Below are positions 27,016-35,570 of a stretch of DNA of 64,000 nucleotides, piece by piece; positions within the stretch are counted from its first letter, which is position 1, and each line of letters opens with the position of its first letter. The position numbers and the translations under genes are program-made. The DNA is taken from positions 930,001 through 994,000 of the forward strand of contig CATQHW010000002.1 in NCBI GenBank assembly GCA_958296075.1, in the 5' to 3' direction. Below the pieces are notes generated by a model that was not told the origin of the DNA, did not search any database, and saw only the letters and a program-made list of their open reading frames with translations. The stretch comes from an uncultured Spirochaetia bacterium. Lineage in GTDB: Bacteria > Spirochaetota > Spirochaetia > SZUA-6 > Bin103.

Positions 27016-28839
27016 GTGGGACCTGGGAGTAACGCCGGCGGCCGCCGTGTCGTGCGCGCCGCGCTGGCGCTGGCGGCGCTGTGCGGCCTGAGCATGCCGA
27101 TCGCGGCGCAGTCGCTGGCGGCGCGCGCGGCGGTGAGCGCCGCCGAGACCGAAGTGGGCGTGCCGTTCACCCTGCAGGTCTCGGTGGAGGGGAGCGACGC
27201 CGCTCCGGAGATCGACCTGCCGCCGCTCGACGGCGTGTCCGTGCGGCCTCTGTCGGCCGGGCCCAACAACAGCGAGTCGATCACGATCGTCAACGGCCGG
27301 ACCACCCGCCGGGTGGAGCGGAGCTACATCCTCAACTACGAGTTGGTCCCATCCCGCGCGGGCCGGCTGGAGATCCCCGCGATCGACCTCACGGTGAACG
27401 GGCAGCGCCTGTCGACGCAGCCGCTCGCCGTGACCGCCTTCGCGCCGCCGGCGATCGACGAATACCGGTTGCTGGTCCGCACGTCCGCCGGCCGCGCGTG
27501 GGTCGGGCAGCCGGTCGCCGTGACCACCACCTGGATGTGGCGGGAGGGGCTGGGACCGCGGCGCCTGCTGAGCTTCTCCCATCCGGTGATGCACTCCGCC
27601 GACTTCGACGCGGAGATCCGTCCTGCGCAGGGTGATCTGGTCGAGTTGACCGTGCACGGCACCGACCTCATGGCGGCGCGCGGCTTTCTGAGCCTGGAAG
27701 GCGCCGCCTATCAGTCGCTCACCTTCGAGTTGACCGTGGTGCCGCGCGGGCCGGGCCGACTGCAGGTGCCGGCGGCCACGGTCGCGTTCGAGGGGATTGC
27801 CAGCTTCGGCACCGCGCGGGACTTCCTCGGTCGCACGGTCCGCGACATCCGGCGGCTGGTGATCGCCTCCGAGCCGCAGGAGCTGACGGTCGAGCCGCTG
27901 CCGGCGGCCGGGCGCCCCGACCAATTCTCCGGGCTGGTGGGGAGCTTCGAGATCGCCGCAGCCGTCGCGCCGGCGAAGGCCAAGGTAGGCGATCCGATCG
28001 CCTTGGAGGTGACCGTGACCGGGGCGGGCGACCTGTCCGGCCTGGCCGACGTCGACCTGACCCACCTCGAAGCGGCTGGGGACTTCCGGGTGGGAACGCA
28101 GCGGACGGAGCGTTCGCCTGGCCGCTTTCCGTCCCGGGCCGTCTTTCGCGCGACGATCCGCGCCCTGCACGACTCGGTGCGCGCCGTTCCGCCGGTCCGG
28201 CTCTCCTATTTCGATCCGCAGCGCGGCGCCTACGCGGAGGCGTCGAGCGCGCCGATCGCGCTTGACGTGCAGCCGGCCCGGCAGGTGACGCTGCGCGACG
28301 TGGAGGGCGGAGACCCGTTCCCGGCCGAAGGCGGCGGGCTCGCCGCTGCGGCCGACGGCATAGCCCACAACTACGAAGGGGAACGGCTGCTGCGCCACCA
28401 GCGCTTCGACGCGGCGGCGTTCGTGCGGTCTGCCGCCGGCGTGGCGCTGCTCGCCGCGGGCCCGGCGGCGGCCGGCATCGTCGCGCTGTGGAGGCGGCTG
28501 CGGCGGATCGCCGCCGCAGCGCCGGCGGCGCGCGGCGCCTTGGCCCGCCTGCGGCGGTCGGTCGCCGGGGCGGGAGACGACCCGGCGGCGCTGGCGCCGG
28601 CCCTGGACGCCTACCTGTGCGCCTGTGTCGACGCGGCCGGCGCGGCCGGGCCCGAGCGGTGGGAGCAGACGCTCCGGGAGCGCGGCGCCGCGCCCGAGCG
28701 GGTGACCGAGCTGCGGGAAATCCTTGCGCGGCTGGACGCGGCCCGCTACGGCGCCGCGCCGGTCGAGGCGCTCGGCGTTCGCATCGTGCGCTGGGCGGCG
28801 GCGGTCGATCCCACCCTGGCCGGCGGGAGCGGAACGTGA
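27016..28839 (+). CDS. batD: BatD-like protein
   Basis: A 607-aa exported protein: signal ALALAALCGLSMPIAAQ, several beta-sandwich repeats each opening with phrases such as VGVPFTLQVSVEG and VGDPIALEVTVTG, then a membrane helix (GVALLAAGPAAAGIVALW, about residue 475) and a cytosolic helical tail. This is the BatD (oxygen tolerance) layout. GTG start 3 bp after the BatB-C gene; its own end overlaps the next gene as GTGA. Confidence 0.88.
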   Translation: MGPGSNAGGRRVVRAALALAALCGLSMPIAAQSLAARAAVSAAETEVGVPFTLQVSVEGSDAAPEIDLPPLDGVSVRPLSAGPNNSESITIVNGRTTRRVERSYILNYELVPSRAGRLEIPAIDLTVNGQRLSTQPLAVTAFAPPAIDEYRLLVRTSAGRAWVGQPVAVTTTWMWREGLGPRRLLSFSHPVMHSADFDAEIRPAQGDLVELTVHGTDLMAARGFLSLEGAAYQSLTFELTVVPRGPGRLQVPAATVAFEGIASFGTARDFLGRTVRDIRRLVIASEPQELTVEPLPAAGRPDQFSGLVGSFEIAAAVAPAKAKVGDPIALEVTVTGAGDLSGLADVDLTHLEAAGDFRVGTQRTERSPGRFPSRAVFRATIRALHDSVRAVPPVRLSYFDPQRGAYAEASSAPIALDVQPARQVTLRDVEGGDPFPAEGGGLAAAADGIAHNYEGERLLRHQRFDAAAFVRSAAGVALLAAGPAAAGIVALWRRLRRIAAAAPAARGALARLRRSVAGAGDDPAALAPALDAYLCACVDAAGAAGPERWEQTLRERGAAPERVTELREILARLDAARYGAAPVEALGVRIVRWAAAVDPTLAGGSGT

Positions 28840-29675
28840 CGCGGACCTGGGTACGGGCCGCCGCCGCGTCCTTGCTGGCCCTGGCGGTCGCCGTCTGCGC
28901 GGCCGCCCAGCAGTCGGCGGCCGGCGCGATCGATGCCGCCGCGCTCCTCCGCGAAGCGGCCGAGCTCTATCGAACGGCCGACGAGCTGGAGACCGCCGGC
29001 CGGGCCGGGGCCGCCGCTGAGGCGCTGCGCGGCGCGCTGCTCCGCTACGAGCGGGTCGGCGAGGCGACCGGCTGGAGCAACGGCTTGCTCGCCTACAACG
29101 CCGCCAACGCCCATCTGCGGCTCGGCGACGTCGGCCGCGCCCTGTTAGGGTATCGACGTGCTGCGGAGCTGGTCCCCGGCAACCGCTACGTGCGCCGCGG
29201 CTTGGCTTACGCGCGCCGGCTGCGGGCCGATCGGATCGAGGAGCCGGTGTCGGCCGGCGTCGCCCGCGTCGTGCTGTTCTGGCACGACCTGTTGCCCGCG
29301 CGCACCCGCGCGATCGCTTTCCAGGCGCTCTGGACGGCGTTCTGGGTCGGTTTCCTGCTCCGCATGCTGGCTGCCGGCGTGCGGCGTCGGCGCTGGCTGC
29401 GGCCGGCCGGCGCCGCCTGCCTGCTGCTCGCCGGCGCGCTGGCGGCGTCACTGGCGACGGACGCGATCGACGCCTCGGCGCCCGGCGTGATCACCGCCGC
29501 CTCGGTCGTCGCCCGGCAGGGTGACGGCCATTCGTATGAACCCAGCTTCGGGTCGGCGCTGCACGGCGGCACGGAGTTCCGCTTGCTGGAGGATCGCGGC
29601 GAGTGGTGGCGCATACGGCTGGCTGACGGCCGCCAGACGTGGATCGTCGCCGCCGCGGGGGAACTGGTCCGATGA
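28836..29675 (+). CDS. BatE-like protein: TPR plus C-terminal SH3
   Basis: A 279-aa exported membrane protein: signal LLALAVAVCAAAQ, TPR helices (NGLLAYNAANAHLRLGDV, ALLGYRRAAELVPGN), two membrane helices (about 150-200) and a C-terminal bacterial SH3-like segment GEWWRIRLADGRQTWI. Same layout as BatE. Starts in a GTGA overlap with batD and ends in an ATGA overlap with an enolase-superfamily gene that has no evident link to the Bat system. Confidence 0.85.
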   Translation: MTRTWVRAAAASLLALAVAVCAAAQQSAAGAIDAAALLREAAELYRTADELETAGRAGAAAEALRGALLRYERVGEATGWSNGLLAYNAANAHLRLGDVGRALLGYRRAAELVPGNRYVRRGLAYARRLRADRIEEPVSAGVARVVLFWHDLLPARTRAIAFQALWTAFWVGFLLRMLAAGVRRRRWLRPAGAACLLLAGALAASLATDAIDASAPGVITAASVVARQGDGHSYEPSFGSALHGGTEFRLLEDRGEWWRIRLADGRQTWIVAAAGELVR

Positions 29676-30724
29676 AGGTGACCGACGTGCGCGCCGCCTA
29701 CCCCAGGTGGCGGCAGTTGCCGCCGGCCGATGCGTGGCAGGCGCACTTCTGGCAGATCGCGGTGCGCGTCACCACCGACGTGGGCGTGACCGGCTACGGT
29801 TACGGTGGCGGCGGTCAGCCGGCCGTGCACGTGGTCAACGACCACCTCCGTCGCTTTCTGATCGGGCGGTCGATCGACGACGACGCCACCATCGGCGCCG
29901 CCTGGGACGACCTCTACCGGGTGTCGATCCCCTACGGCCGCGGCGGCGTGGCTCAGATGGCGCTCAGCGGGGTCGATCTGGCGCTCTGGGATGCGCTGGG
30001 GCGCGCCGAGCGGTGTCCCGTGCACCGGCTCATCGGCCCGCGCAGCAAGGGGCGCGTGCGCGCCTACGCCACCGGCGGCGACCTTGAGTTGGCGGCGCGC
30101 TACGGCTACTCGGCGATGAAGCTGTCGCATGACTGGCGCGGCCAGGACGACTTCGACAGTGCCGTCGAAGGGGTGGCGGCGGCGCGCGCGGCGCTGGGGC
30201 CGGCGGCGCAGATCATGATCGACTGCTATATGTCCTGGCCGGTCGGGGTGGCGGCCCGCATGGCCGAGCTGCTGGCGCCGTACGCGCCGCACTGGTTCGA
30301 GGACGTGGCAACGCCCGATCACCTGGGCGAGCTGGCCGCATTGCGCCCGCGCGTCAAGCCGGTGCTGCTGGCCGGCGGCGAGCACGATTACACGCCGGCG
30401 GCGTTCGCGGAGGTCGGCCGCCGCGGCGCGCTCGACCTGTGGCAGCCGGACGTCACCTGGGCGGGCGGCATCACCGGCGCGCTGCGCATCCTGGATCTGG
30501 CGCGCCGGCACGGCGTGCCGGTCGTGCCGCACCGCGGCGGCGAACCGTGGGGGCTGCACCTGATCGTCGCCACCGACTGCATCGACTTGGCGGAGACGAT
30601 GCCGGCGCGCTGGCAGGAGCCGCGCGAGGACCTGTGGATAGGCGAGCCCCAGGTCCTCGACGGCTCGATCGAGCCCGGCGACGAGCCGGGCTTCGGCGTC
30701 CGCCTCAACGAAGCGCTGTTGTAG
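29672..30724 (+). CDS. mandelate racemase/enolase superfamily sugar-acid dehydratase
   Basis: A 350-aa enolase-superfamily enzyme. N-terminal capping domain, then barrel residues: Lys in AMKLSHDW, metal ligands in DCYMSW, WFEDV and GGEHDY, and LWQPDVTWAGG. The GEH and QPDVxWxGG blocks match the L-rhamnonate/galactonate-like dehydratase branch. It removes water from an aldonic acid to give a 2-keto-3-deoxy acid. ATGA overlap with the BatE-like gene puts it in the same transcript. Confidence 0.88.
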   Translation: MKVTDVRAAYPRWRQLPPADAWQAHFWQIAVRVTTDVGVTGYGYGGGGQPAVHVVNDHLRRFLIGRSIDDDATIGAAWDDLYRVSIPYGRGGVAQMALSGVDLALWDALGRAERCPVHRLIGPRSKGRVRAYATGGDLELAARYGYSAMKLSHDWRGQDDFDSAVEGVAAARAALGPAAQIMIDCYMSWPVGVAARMAELLAPYAPHWFEDVATPDHLGELAALRPRVKPVLLAGGEHDYTPAAFAEVGRRGALDLWQPDVTWAGGITGALRILDLARRHGVPVVPHRGGEPWGLHLIVATDCIDLAETMPARWQEPREDLWIGEPQVLDGSIEPGDEPGFGVRLNEALL

Positions 30725-30749
30725 GCCAGGGGGCGAGTAAACCGGCCGG

Positions 30750-32456
30750 TTACGTCACCGGGAGGGCGGACCCCTGCGGCGCTGCGCGGCGGGCGCTGGC
30801 CGATACGGTGCGGTTGAGCGCGGAGATCAGCGCCAGCGCGGACGCCTTGGCGATGTTGGGATGGGTGCCGGCTCCGAACCGCTGCGTGCCGTCGTCGCGG
30901 AGGACCTGGATGTAGGCGATGGCGGTCGAATCGGTGCCCTGGCCCAGGGCGTGCTCTGAGTAGTGGGTGAGCTCGAAGTCGTCCCACCCCGCCTGACCCA
31001 GCGCGCTCTTGAGCGCGTCGATCGGGCCGTTGCCGCTGCCGGACAGATACATCTCCTTACCGGCGATCTCCACGGTGAGGCGTCCGTGGACGAGCGAGCT
31101 GTCCTGCTCGTCGCTGGCGAATGCGTAGTCCAGGAAGCGGATCGGCCGGTCCGCCTCCAGGTACTCCTGCCTGAAAACGTCCCAGATCTCCGCCGCGTTC
31201 ACCTCCCGGCCGGCGCGGTCGGTCAGCTCCTGGACCACCAGCCCGACCTCGGGCTGCATGGTCTTGGGGAGTTGGCAGCCGAACTCGTTCTCCATGACGT
31301 AGGCAACACCGCCCTTCCCGGACTGGGAGTTGATGCGGATGATCGCCTGATAGGAGCGGCCGATGTCGGTGGGGTCGATCGGCAGGTAGGGGACCTCCCA
31401 CAGCCCATCACCCTGCGCGGCCATGCCCTTGTTGATGGCGTCCTGATGGGAGCCGGAGAAGGCGGTGAACACCAGCTCGCCGGCATAGGGATGGCGCGGG
31501 CCGACCGGCAGCTCGGTGCAGGCGTCGGAGACTTCGATCAGGCGGCTCAGATCGCTCAGCTGCAGGCCGGGGTCCACGCCTTGCGTGTATAGATTGAGGG
31601 CGACCGTCACGATGTCGACGTTGCCGGTGCGCTCGCCGTTGCCGAACAGGGTCCCCTCGACGCGCTCGCCGCCGGCCAGCAGGCCGAGCTCGGTGGCCGC
31701 CACGCCGGTGCCGCGGTCGTTGTGGGTGTGCAGGCTGAGGATGATGCTGTCCCGGCGCTGCACGTGGCGCAGGAACCACTCGATCTGGTCGGCGTACACG
31801 TTGGGGGTCGCCAGCTCGACCGTGGCCGGCAGGTTGACGATCATGCGCCGCTCGGGGGCCGGGTCCCACACCTCGATGACGGCGTCGCATACCTCCACCG
31901 CAAAGTCGAGCTCGGTGCCGGTGAAGCTCTCCGGCGAGTACTCGTAGACGACCTCGGTGTCGGTACGGCCGGCCAGCTCGCGGACCAGGCGGGTGCCGTC
32001 GACGGCGATCCGGCGGATCGCGGCGCGGTCCTTGCGGAACACCACGCGGCGCTGCAGCTCGGACGTCGAGTTGTACAGGTGCACGATCGCCTGCGGCGTG
32101 CCTTCGATCGCATCGAACGTGCGCTGGATCAGGTGGTCGCGCGCCTGTGTGAGCACCTGCGGGTAAACGCCATCGGGGATCAGGCCGTGGTCGATGAGCG
32201 TGCGCACGAAGTCGAACTCAACGGCGGCGGCGGAGGGGAACCCCACCTCGATCTCCTTGAAGCCGATGTCGGCCAGCAGCGAGAACATGCTGAGCTTCTG
32301 CTGCAGGTTCATCGGATTGATGAGCGCCTGGTTGCCGTCGCGCAGATCGACGCTGCACCAGATCGGCGCGCGGTCGATGGTCCGGTTCGGCCAGGCGCGG
32401 TCCGGCAGGTCGATCGCCGGGAACGGCCGGTATTTGTCGATGACGCCTTGATGCAT
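30750..32456 (-). CDS. leuA: 2-isopropylmalate synthase
   Basis: A 568-aa enzyme of the long LeuA class: condenses acetyl-CoA with 2-ketoisovalerate, the first step of leucine synthesis. CSVDLRDGNQAL (catalytic Arg-Asp), GFKEIEVGFP, LHTHNDRGTG (metal HxH-like), FGNGERTGNVD, and a C-terminal LeuA dimer/regulatory domain (about 430-560) that binds leucine in family members. Start ATG at 32456 has AAGGAGAT 4 nt upstream. An attenuator with a Leu-rich leader peptide precedes it, so expression is predicted to rise when leucyl-tRNA is scarce. Confidence 0.97.
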   Translation of the reverse strand: MHQGVIDKYRPFPAIDLPDRAWPNRTIDRAPIWCSVDLRDGNQALINPMNLQQKLSMFSLLADIGFKEIEVGFPSAAAVEFDFVRTLIDHGLIPDGVYPQVLTQARDHLIQRTFDAIEGTPQAIVHLYNSTSELQRRVVFRKDRAAIRRIAVDGTRLVRELAGRTDTEVVYEYSPESFTGTELDFAVEVCDAVIEVWDPAPERRMIVNLPATVELATPNVYADQIEWFLRHVQRRDSIILSLHTHNDRGTGVAATELGLLAGGERVEGTLFGNGERTGNVDIVTVALNLYTQGVDPGLQLSDLSRLIEVSDACTELPVGPRHPYAGELVFTAFSGSHQDAINKGMAAQGDGLWEVPYLPIDPTDIGRSYQAIIRINSQSGKGGVAYVMENEFGCQLPKTMQPEVGLVVQELTDRAGREVNAAEIWDVFRQEYLEADRPIRFLDYAFASDEQDSSLVHGRLTVEIAGKEMYLSGSGNGPIDALKSALGQAGWDDFELTHYSEHALGQGTDSTAIAYIQVLRDDGTQRFGAGTHPNIAKASALALISALNRTVSASARRAAPQGSALPVT

Positions 32457-32508
32457 GGTTATCTCCTTTTCCATGATGGCTTTATCCAATAAGGACCTGC
32501 GCCGGCTC

Positions 32509-32561
32509 GAAAAAAAGCCCAGGCCCGCCGGTCGATCGGGTCGACCGTCAAGCCTGGGCTG
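32509..32561 (-). terminator. intrinsic terminator of the leuA attenuator
   Basis: Minus strand: AGCCCAGGC (32560-32552) pairs perfectly with GCCTGGGCT (32524-32516), with an inner GGTCGA/TCGACC stem, followed by a run of seven T (to 32510). It lies between the leader peptide and leuA. The 5' arm can instead pair, with one G-U, with GCCTGGGTT at 32619-32611 inside the leader, forming an antiterminator. Confidence 0.85.
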
Positions 32562-32580
32562 CTTCGTGCCGCTCGGTGCG

Positions 32581-32667
32581 CTACATGCGCGCTCCCGCGT
32601 GGCGCCGGGCAACCCAGGCCGTAAGGCCCAGGAGCAGATCGAGCAGGTTCCTCAGAAGCCGGCGCAT
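32581..32667 (-). CDS. leuL: leuA leader peptide (28 aa, leucine-rich)
   Basis: A 28-aa reading frame starting MRRLLRNLLDLLLGL: eight of the first 15 residues are Leu. It ends 125 nt before leuA and upstream of the terminator. Codons 11-15 overlap the first arm of a CTGGGCC/GGCCTGG hairpin, so a ribosome stalled on Leu codons would free GCCTGGGTT to form the antiterminator. This is the layout of leuL in enterobacteria, although the sequence itself is not related in any obvious way. Confidence 0.85.
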   Translation of the reverse strand: MRRLLRNLLDLLLGLTAWVARRHAGARM

Positions 32668-32678
32668 GTAGGCAATGG

Positions 32679-32707
32679 ACTATACGCATACGCGCGGCGG
32701 TGCGCAA
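32679..32707 (-). promoter_or_regulatory. leu promoter
   Basis: Minus strand TTGCGC (32707-32702), 17-bp spacer, TATAGT (32684-32679). The leader ATG is 11 nt past the -10, so the transcript has only a few untranslated bases before the leader peptide. Confidence 0.65.
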
Positions 32708-32846
32708 CCCCGCCGCCGGCGGGACCGGCGGATTTCGCGTCCGGCTGCGGGGCGGGCGCTCAGGTGGATCTTGTGCTCGCGCGGGCGCTCCGGCCCTTTA
32801 CTCCGCCGGGCTTGATTCGTCCGCGCCAGACTGCGAACGTGCCGGT

Positions 32847-33521
32847 ATGCGCGTGCTTCTCAGTCCGACCGACAGCGATCTGGCGCGGAGCCTGCGCGAC
32901 CGGCTGACCGGCCACGAAGCCGTGCTCGACGCGGGTCATGCGCGGATCGACGGGGAGTCGGGCGCCCGGACGGCGCCGGCTGGGTTCGACGCGGTGGTGG
33001 TGGACGGGCTGCCCGGCGGAGGGGCGTCCGGTCCGGTCGATCCGTTGGCGGCGCTCGACCGCGCGACTCGCCTGACCTATGACCTGCTGCGCGCCGCGGC
33101 CGAGTCCGGGGTGAGTCGCTGCGTATACCTCAGCTCGCTGCGGCTGCTCGCCGACTACCCGGACCACTACACGGTCACGGAGGGGTGGCGGACGCTGCCG
33201 CCGTCCGGCGACCCGGCGCTGCTCGGCTGCCACCTGGGCGAGCTGATAGCCCGCGAATTCGCGCGCGAACGGCGTATGCAGGTGCTGGCGTTGCGGCTGG
33301 GGTACCCGATGGTGCCCGGATCGCGCGACGCTCTGAACGGCGCGCACGGCGGCGCGGCGATCTGCACCGATGACGTGGCCGCCGCGGTCGACGCGGCCCT
33401 CACGGCGCCGGTCAGCCGGTCCTGCACGGTCGTGCACGTCCAGTCCCCTCTGCCGCACCCGCGCTACCTGATGGGCGTCGCCAAGGAGCTGCTCGGCTAC
33501 CCGGAAGGTGGGCCGGCGTGA
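32847..33521 (+). CDS. NAD-dependent epimerase/dehydratase-like protein with degenerate cofactor loop
   Basis: A 224-aa extended-SDR relative. VYLSSLRLL and the later VLALRLGYPM and CTDDVAAAVDAAL segments match epimerase/dehydratase proteins. The N-terminal glycine-rich loop is replaced by LSPTDSDLARSL, and the Tyr-x-x-x-Lys pair is not seen, so cofactor binding or catalysis may be lost. GTGA overlap with the next SDR-like gene suggests the two proteins work together. Confidence 0.75.
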   Translation: MRVLLSPTDSDLARSLRDRLTGHEAVLDAGHARIDGESGARTAPAGFDAVVVDGLPGGGASGPVDPLAALDRATRLTYDLLRAAAESGVSRCVYLSSLRLLADYPDHYTVTEGWRTLPPSGDPALLGCHLGELIAREFARERRMQVLALRLGYPMVPGSRDALNGAHGGAAICTDDVAAAVDAALTAPVSRSCTVVHVQSPLPHPRYLMGVAKELLGYPEGGPA

Positions 33522-34285
33522 AGGTGCTGATCGCCGGCGGCAACGGATCGATGGGGCCGCACGTCATCGCCGCCCTGCGCGGCCGGCACGAGCTGCGCGT
33601 GACCGACGTCACTCCGGCGCCGCCGGGCTTCGCGCACGAGTACCGGCAGCTGGACGCCGGCGACCACGACGGCGTGATCGCCGCCGCGGCAGGCATGGAC
33701 GCGATCGTCAACCTGTCGGTGTCGCGTACCGACCGCCGTGGCGCCTTCGACGCCAACGTGCGCGGCAACTACAACCTCGCCGTCGCCGCCGTGCGGCACG
33801 GCATCCGCACCATCGTCAACACCGGCCCGTACTATCAGGTGGCCGGCCCCGCGTACGACGACTTCGACTTCGGCCTGCATCCCGACCTGCCGCCGCAGCC
33901 GGGCACGCGGCTGTACGCGCTGACCAAGGCGCTCGGCCACGAGGTGCTGCGCGTGTTCAGCGAGCGGCATGACCTGTACGTGCAGACGCTGCTGTTCTAT
34001 CTGATGCGCGACCCGGCCGCGTCCCGCAGGCTGGACGCGAACGACAAGGGCGGCGTAGGGCAGGACATGATCCCGCCGTACATCATCGCGTGGCCGGACA
34101 CGGGGCTGGCGGTGCGCGCCGCGCTGGAGATCGATCGCGCGCGGCTGCCCTCGCGGTGCGAGACCTATTTCGTGCTGCCGGCGGTGCCGCACGGCAAATA
34201 CCGCAACGACAAGCTCGGCCGTGTGCTGGGCTGGGAACCGCCGCACCGGCTGGAGTACCTCTGGATGCGGCGGATCGACCGCTGA
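33518..34285 (+). CDS. NAD(P)-dependent oxidoreductase, extended SDR
   Basis: A 255-aa epimerase-like protein with an intact cofactor motif GGNGSMGPHV (residues 7-16), a NLSVSRTDRR segment, VNTGPYYQ and the active-site Tyr/Lys in YALTKALG. GTG start in a GTGA overlap. Followed 14 bp later by the lactonase with its own good ribosome site; a sugar-oxidising module (dehydrogenase then lactonase) is a reasonable inference. Confidence 0.85.
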   Translation: MKVLIAGGNGSMGPHVIAALRGRHELRVTDVTPAPPGFAHEYRQLDAGDHDGVIAAAAGMDAIVNLSVSRTDRRGAFDANVRGNYNLAVAAVRHGIRTIVNTGPYYQVAGPAYDDFDFGLHPDLPPQPGTRLYALTKALGHEVLRVFSERHDLYVQTLLFYLMRDPAASRRLDANDKGGVGQDMIPPYIIAWPDTGLAVRAALEIDRARLPSRCETYFVLPAVPHGKYRNDKLGRVLGWEPPHRLEYLWMRRIDR

Positions 34286-34298
34286 AGAGGAGGCACGC

Positions 34299-35369
34299 AT
34301 GCGCGTCTACACGGGAAGCTATACCGACCACGACGTGGAGGATCACGGATACGGCCGCGGCATCTATCGCTTCGAGCTCGACACGGACAGCGGCGCGCTG
34401 TCCGGCATGCAGCTTGCGGCCGAGGCTTCCAACCCCAACTTCGTGCTGTTCAGCCGCGACGGCGCGCGGCTCTACTCGGTCGCCGAGCTGGGGACCGGCA
34501 GCGACCCGGCCGGGGCGGCGATCCGCCGGTACGACGTGGACCGCGCGACCGGGGCGCTGGCGCTGCGTTCGGAGGTGGAGATCGGCGTGTCCGGGCCGTG
34601 CCACCTGAGCCTGGATCCGCAGGAACGCGCCGTATTCGCCGGCTGCTATACCGGCGGCGGCGCAGTCATGGTGCCGCTCGGCGGCGCGGGCGAGTTGGGT
34701 GCGCCGGTGCGAACGCTGCATCGGGGGTCGAGCGTCAACCCGGAGCGGCAGGAGGCGCCGCATCCTCACTCGGCGAACGTCACCGCCGACGGCCGCTTCC
34801 TGCACGTCCCCGATCTGGGCATCGACCGCGTGGTCACCTACCGCGTCGAGCACGCCCCGGCGCGCCTGACGCGCATCTGTGACGCGGCGTCGAACCCCGG
34901 CGCCGGACCGCGCCACCTGGCGTTCACTCCGGACGGCGCCTTCGCGTACGTGATGGGGGAGATGGCCTCCACGATCATGGCGTTCCGGTGCGAGCGCGAC
35001 GGCCGGCTCACTCATCTGCAGACCCTCACGTCGTTGCCGGCCGGCTACTCCGGGGAGAACTCGACGGCGGACGTGCGCATGCATCCGCGGGGCCACGTCG
35101 TCTACTGCTCCAACCGCGGCCACGACTCGATCGCGGTCTTCTCGGTCGATCGGCGGTCGGGCGAGTTGACGCCGCTCGGCCACGTGTCGACCGGCGGCCG
35201 CACGCCGCGCGGCTTCAACGTCGACCCGTCGGGCACGTGGCTGTTGGCGGCCAACGAGCAGAGCGGCTCGGTGTTGAGCTTCCGCATCGACGGCGCCGGC
35301 ATGCCGGTCCCGACCGGCGCGTCGATCGACGTGCCGCGGCCCACCTGCGTCGCCTTTGCGCCGGCCTGA
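34299..35369 (+). CDS. lactonase family protein (7-bladed beta-propeller, 6-phosphogluconolactonase-like)
   Basis: A 356-aa YbhE-type propeller lactonase. Opening RVYTGSYT, repeated blade phrases (NPNFVLFSRDGARLY, GPCHLSLDPQERAVFAG, GPRHLAFTPDGAFAYVM) and HPRGHVVYCSNRG are typical. It opens sugar lactones. GAGGAGG precedes the ATG. Last gene of the 32847-35369 unit. Confidence 0.9.
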   Translation: MRVYTGSYTDHDVEDHGYGRGIYRFELDTDSGALSGMQLAAEASNPNFVLFSRDGARLYSVAELGTGSDPAGAAIRRYDVDRATGALALRSEVEIGVSGPCHLSLDPQERAVFAGCYTGGGAVMVPLGGAGELGAPVRTLHRGSSVNPERQEAPHPHSANVTADGRFLHVPDLGIDRVVTYRVEHAPARLTRICDAASNPGAGPRHLAFTPDGAFAYVMGEMASTIMAFRCERDGRLTHLQTLTSLPAGYSGENSTADVRMHPRGHVVYCSNRGHDSIAVFSVDRRSGELTPLGHVSTGGRTPRGFNVDPSGTWLLAANEQSGSVLSFRIDGAGMPVPTGASIDVPRPTCVAFAPA

Positions 35370-35537
35370 TCGCCCGGCCGGGCATCCGCTCCGGCCTTCC
35401 TCGTCGACGCGGATGTTTGACACGGATAGTCGACGCAGTGAGATGCTCACGACCACCGCGTTTTCTGGCGATCATTCCCGTGTTGGCGCTGTTCTACCTG
35501 ATCGAAAAGCAGTTGGTTACCGGGCTCACCGGTCAAG

Positions 35538-35570
35538 CGGTAGGCCGCCGCTGTCAGGGGCGGCCTACCG
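35538..35570. repeat. 12-bp perfect inverted repeat around a stop codon
   Basis: CGGTAGGCCGCC (35538-35549) and GGCGGCCTACCG (35559-35570) with a 9-nt loop holding the stop codon of the minus-strand dehydratase. Neither strand has a following T-run. It lies between convergent genes and could slow 3' exonucleases or act as a rho-independent-like end for both. The remaining 168 bp to the lactonase stop hold no gene that I can see. Confidence 0.6.

Noticed and set aside
26977-29451. An 824-codon minus-strand frame
   Set aside because: Antisense to batD and batE; Arg/Ala-rich with no domain pattern.
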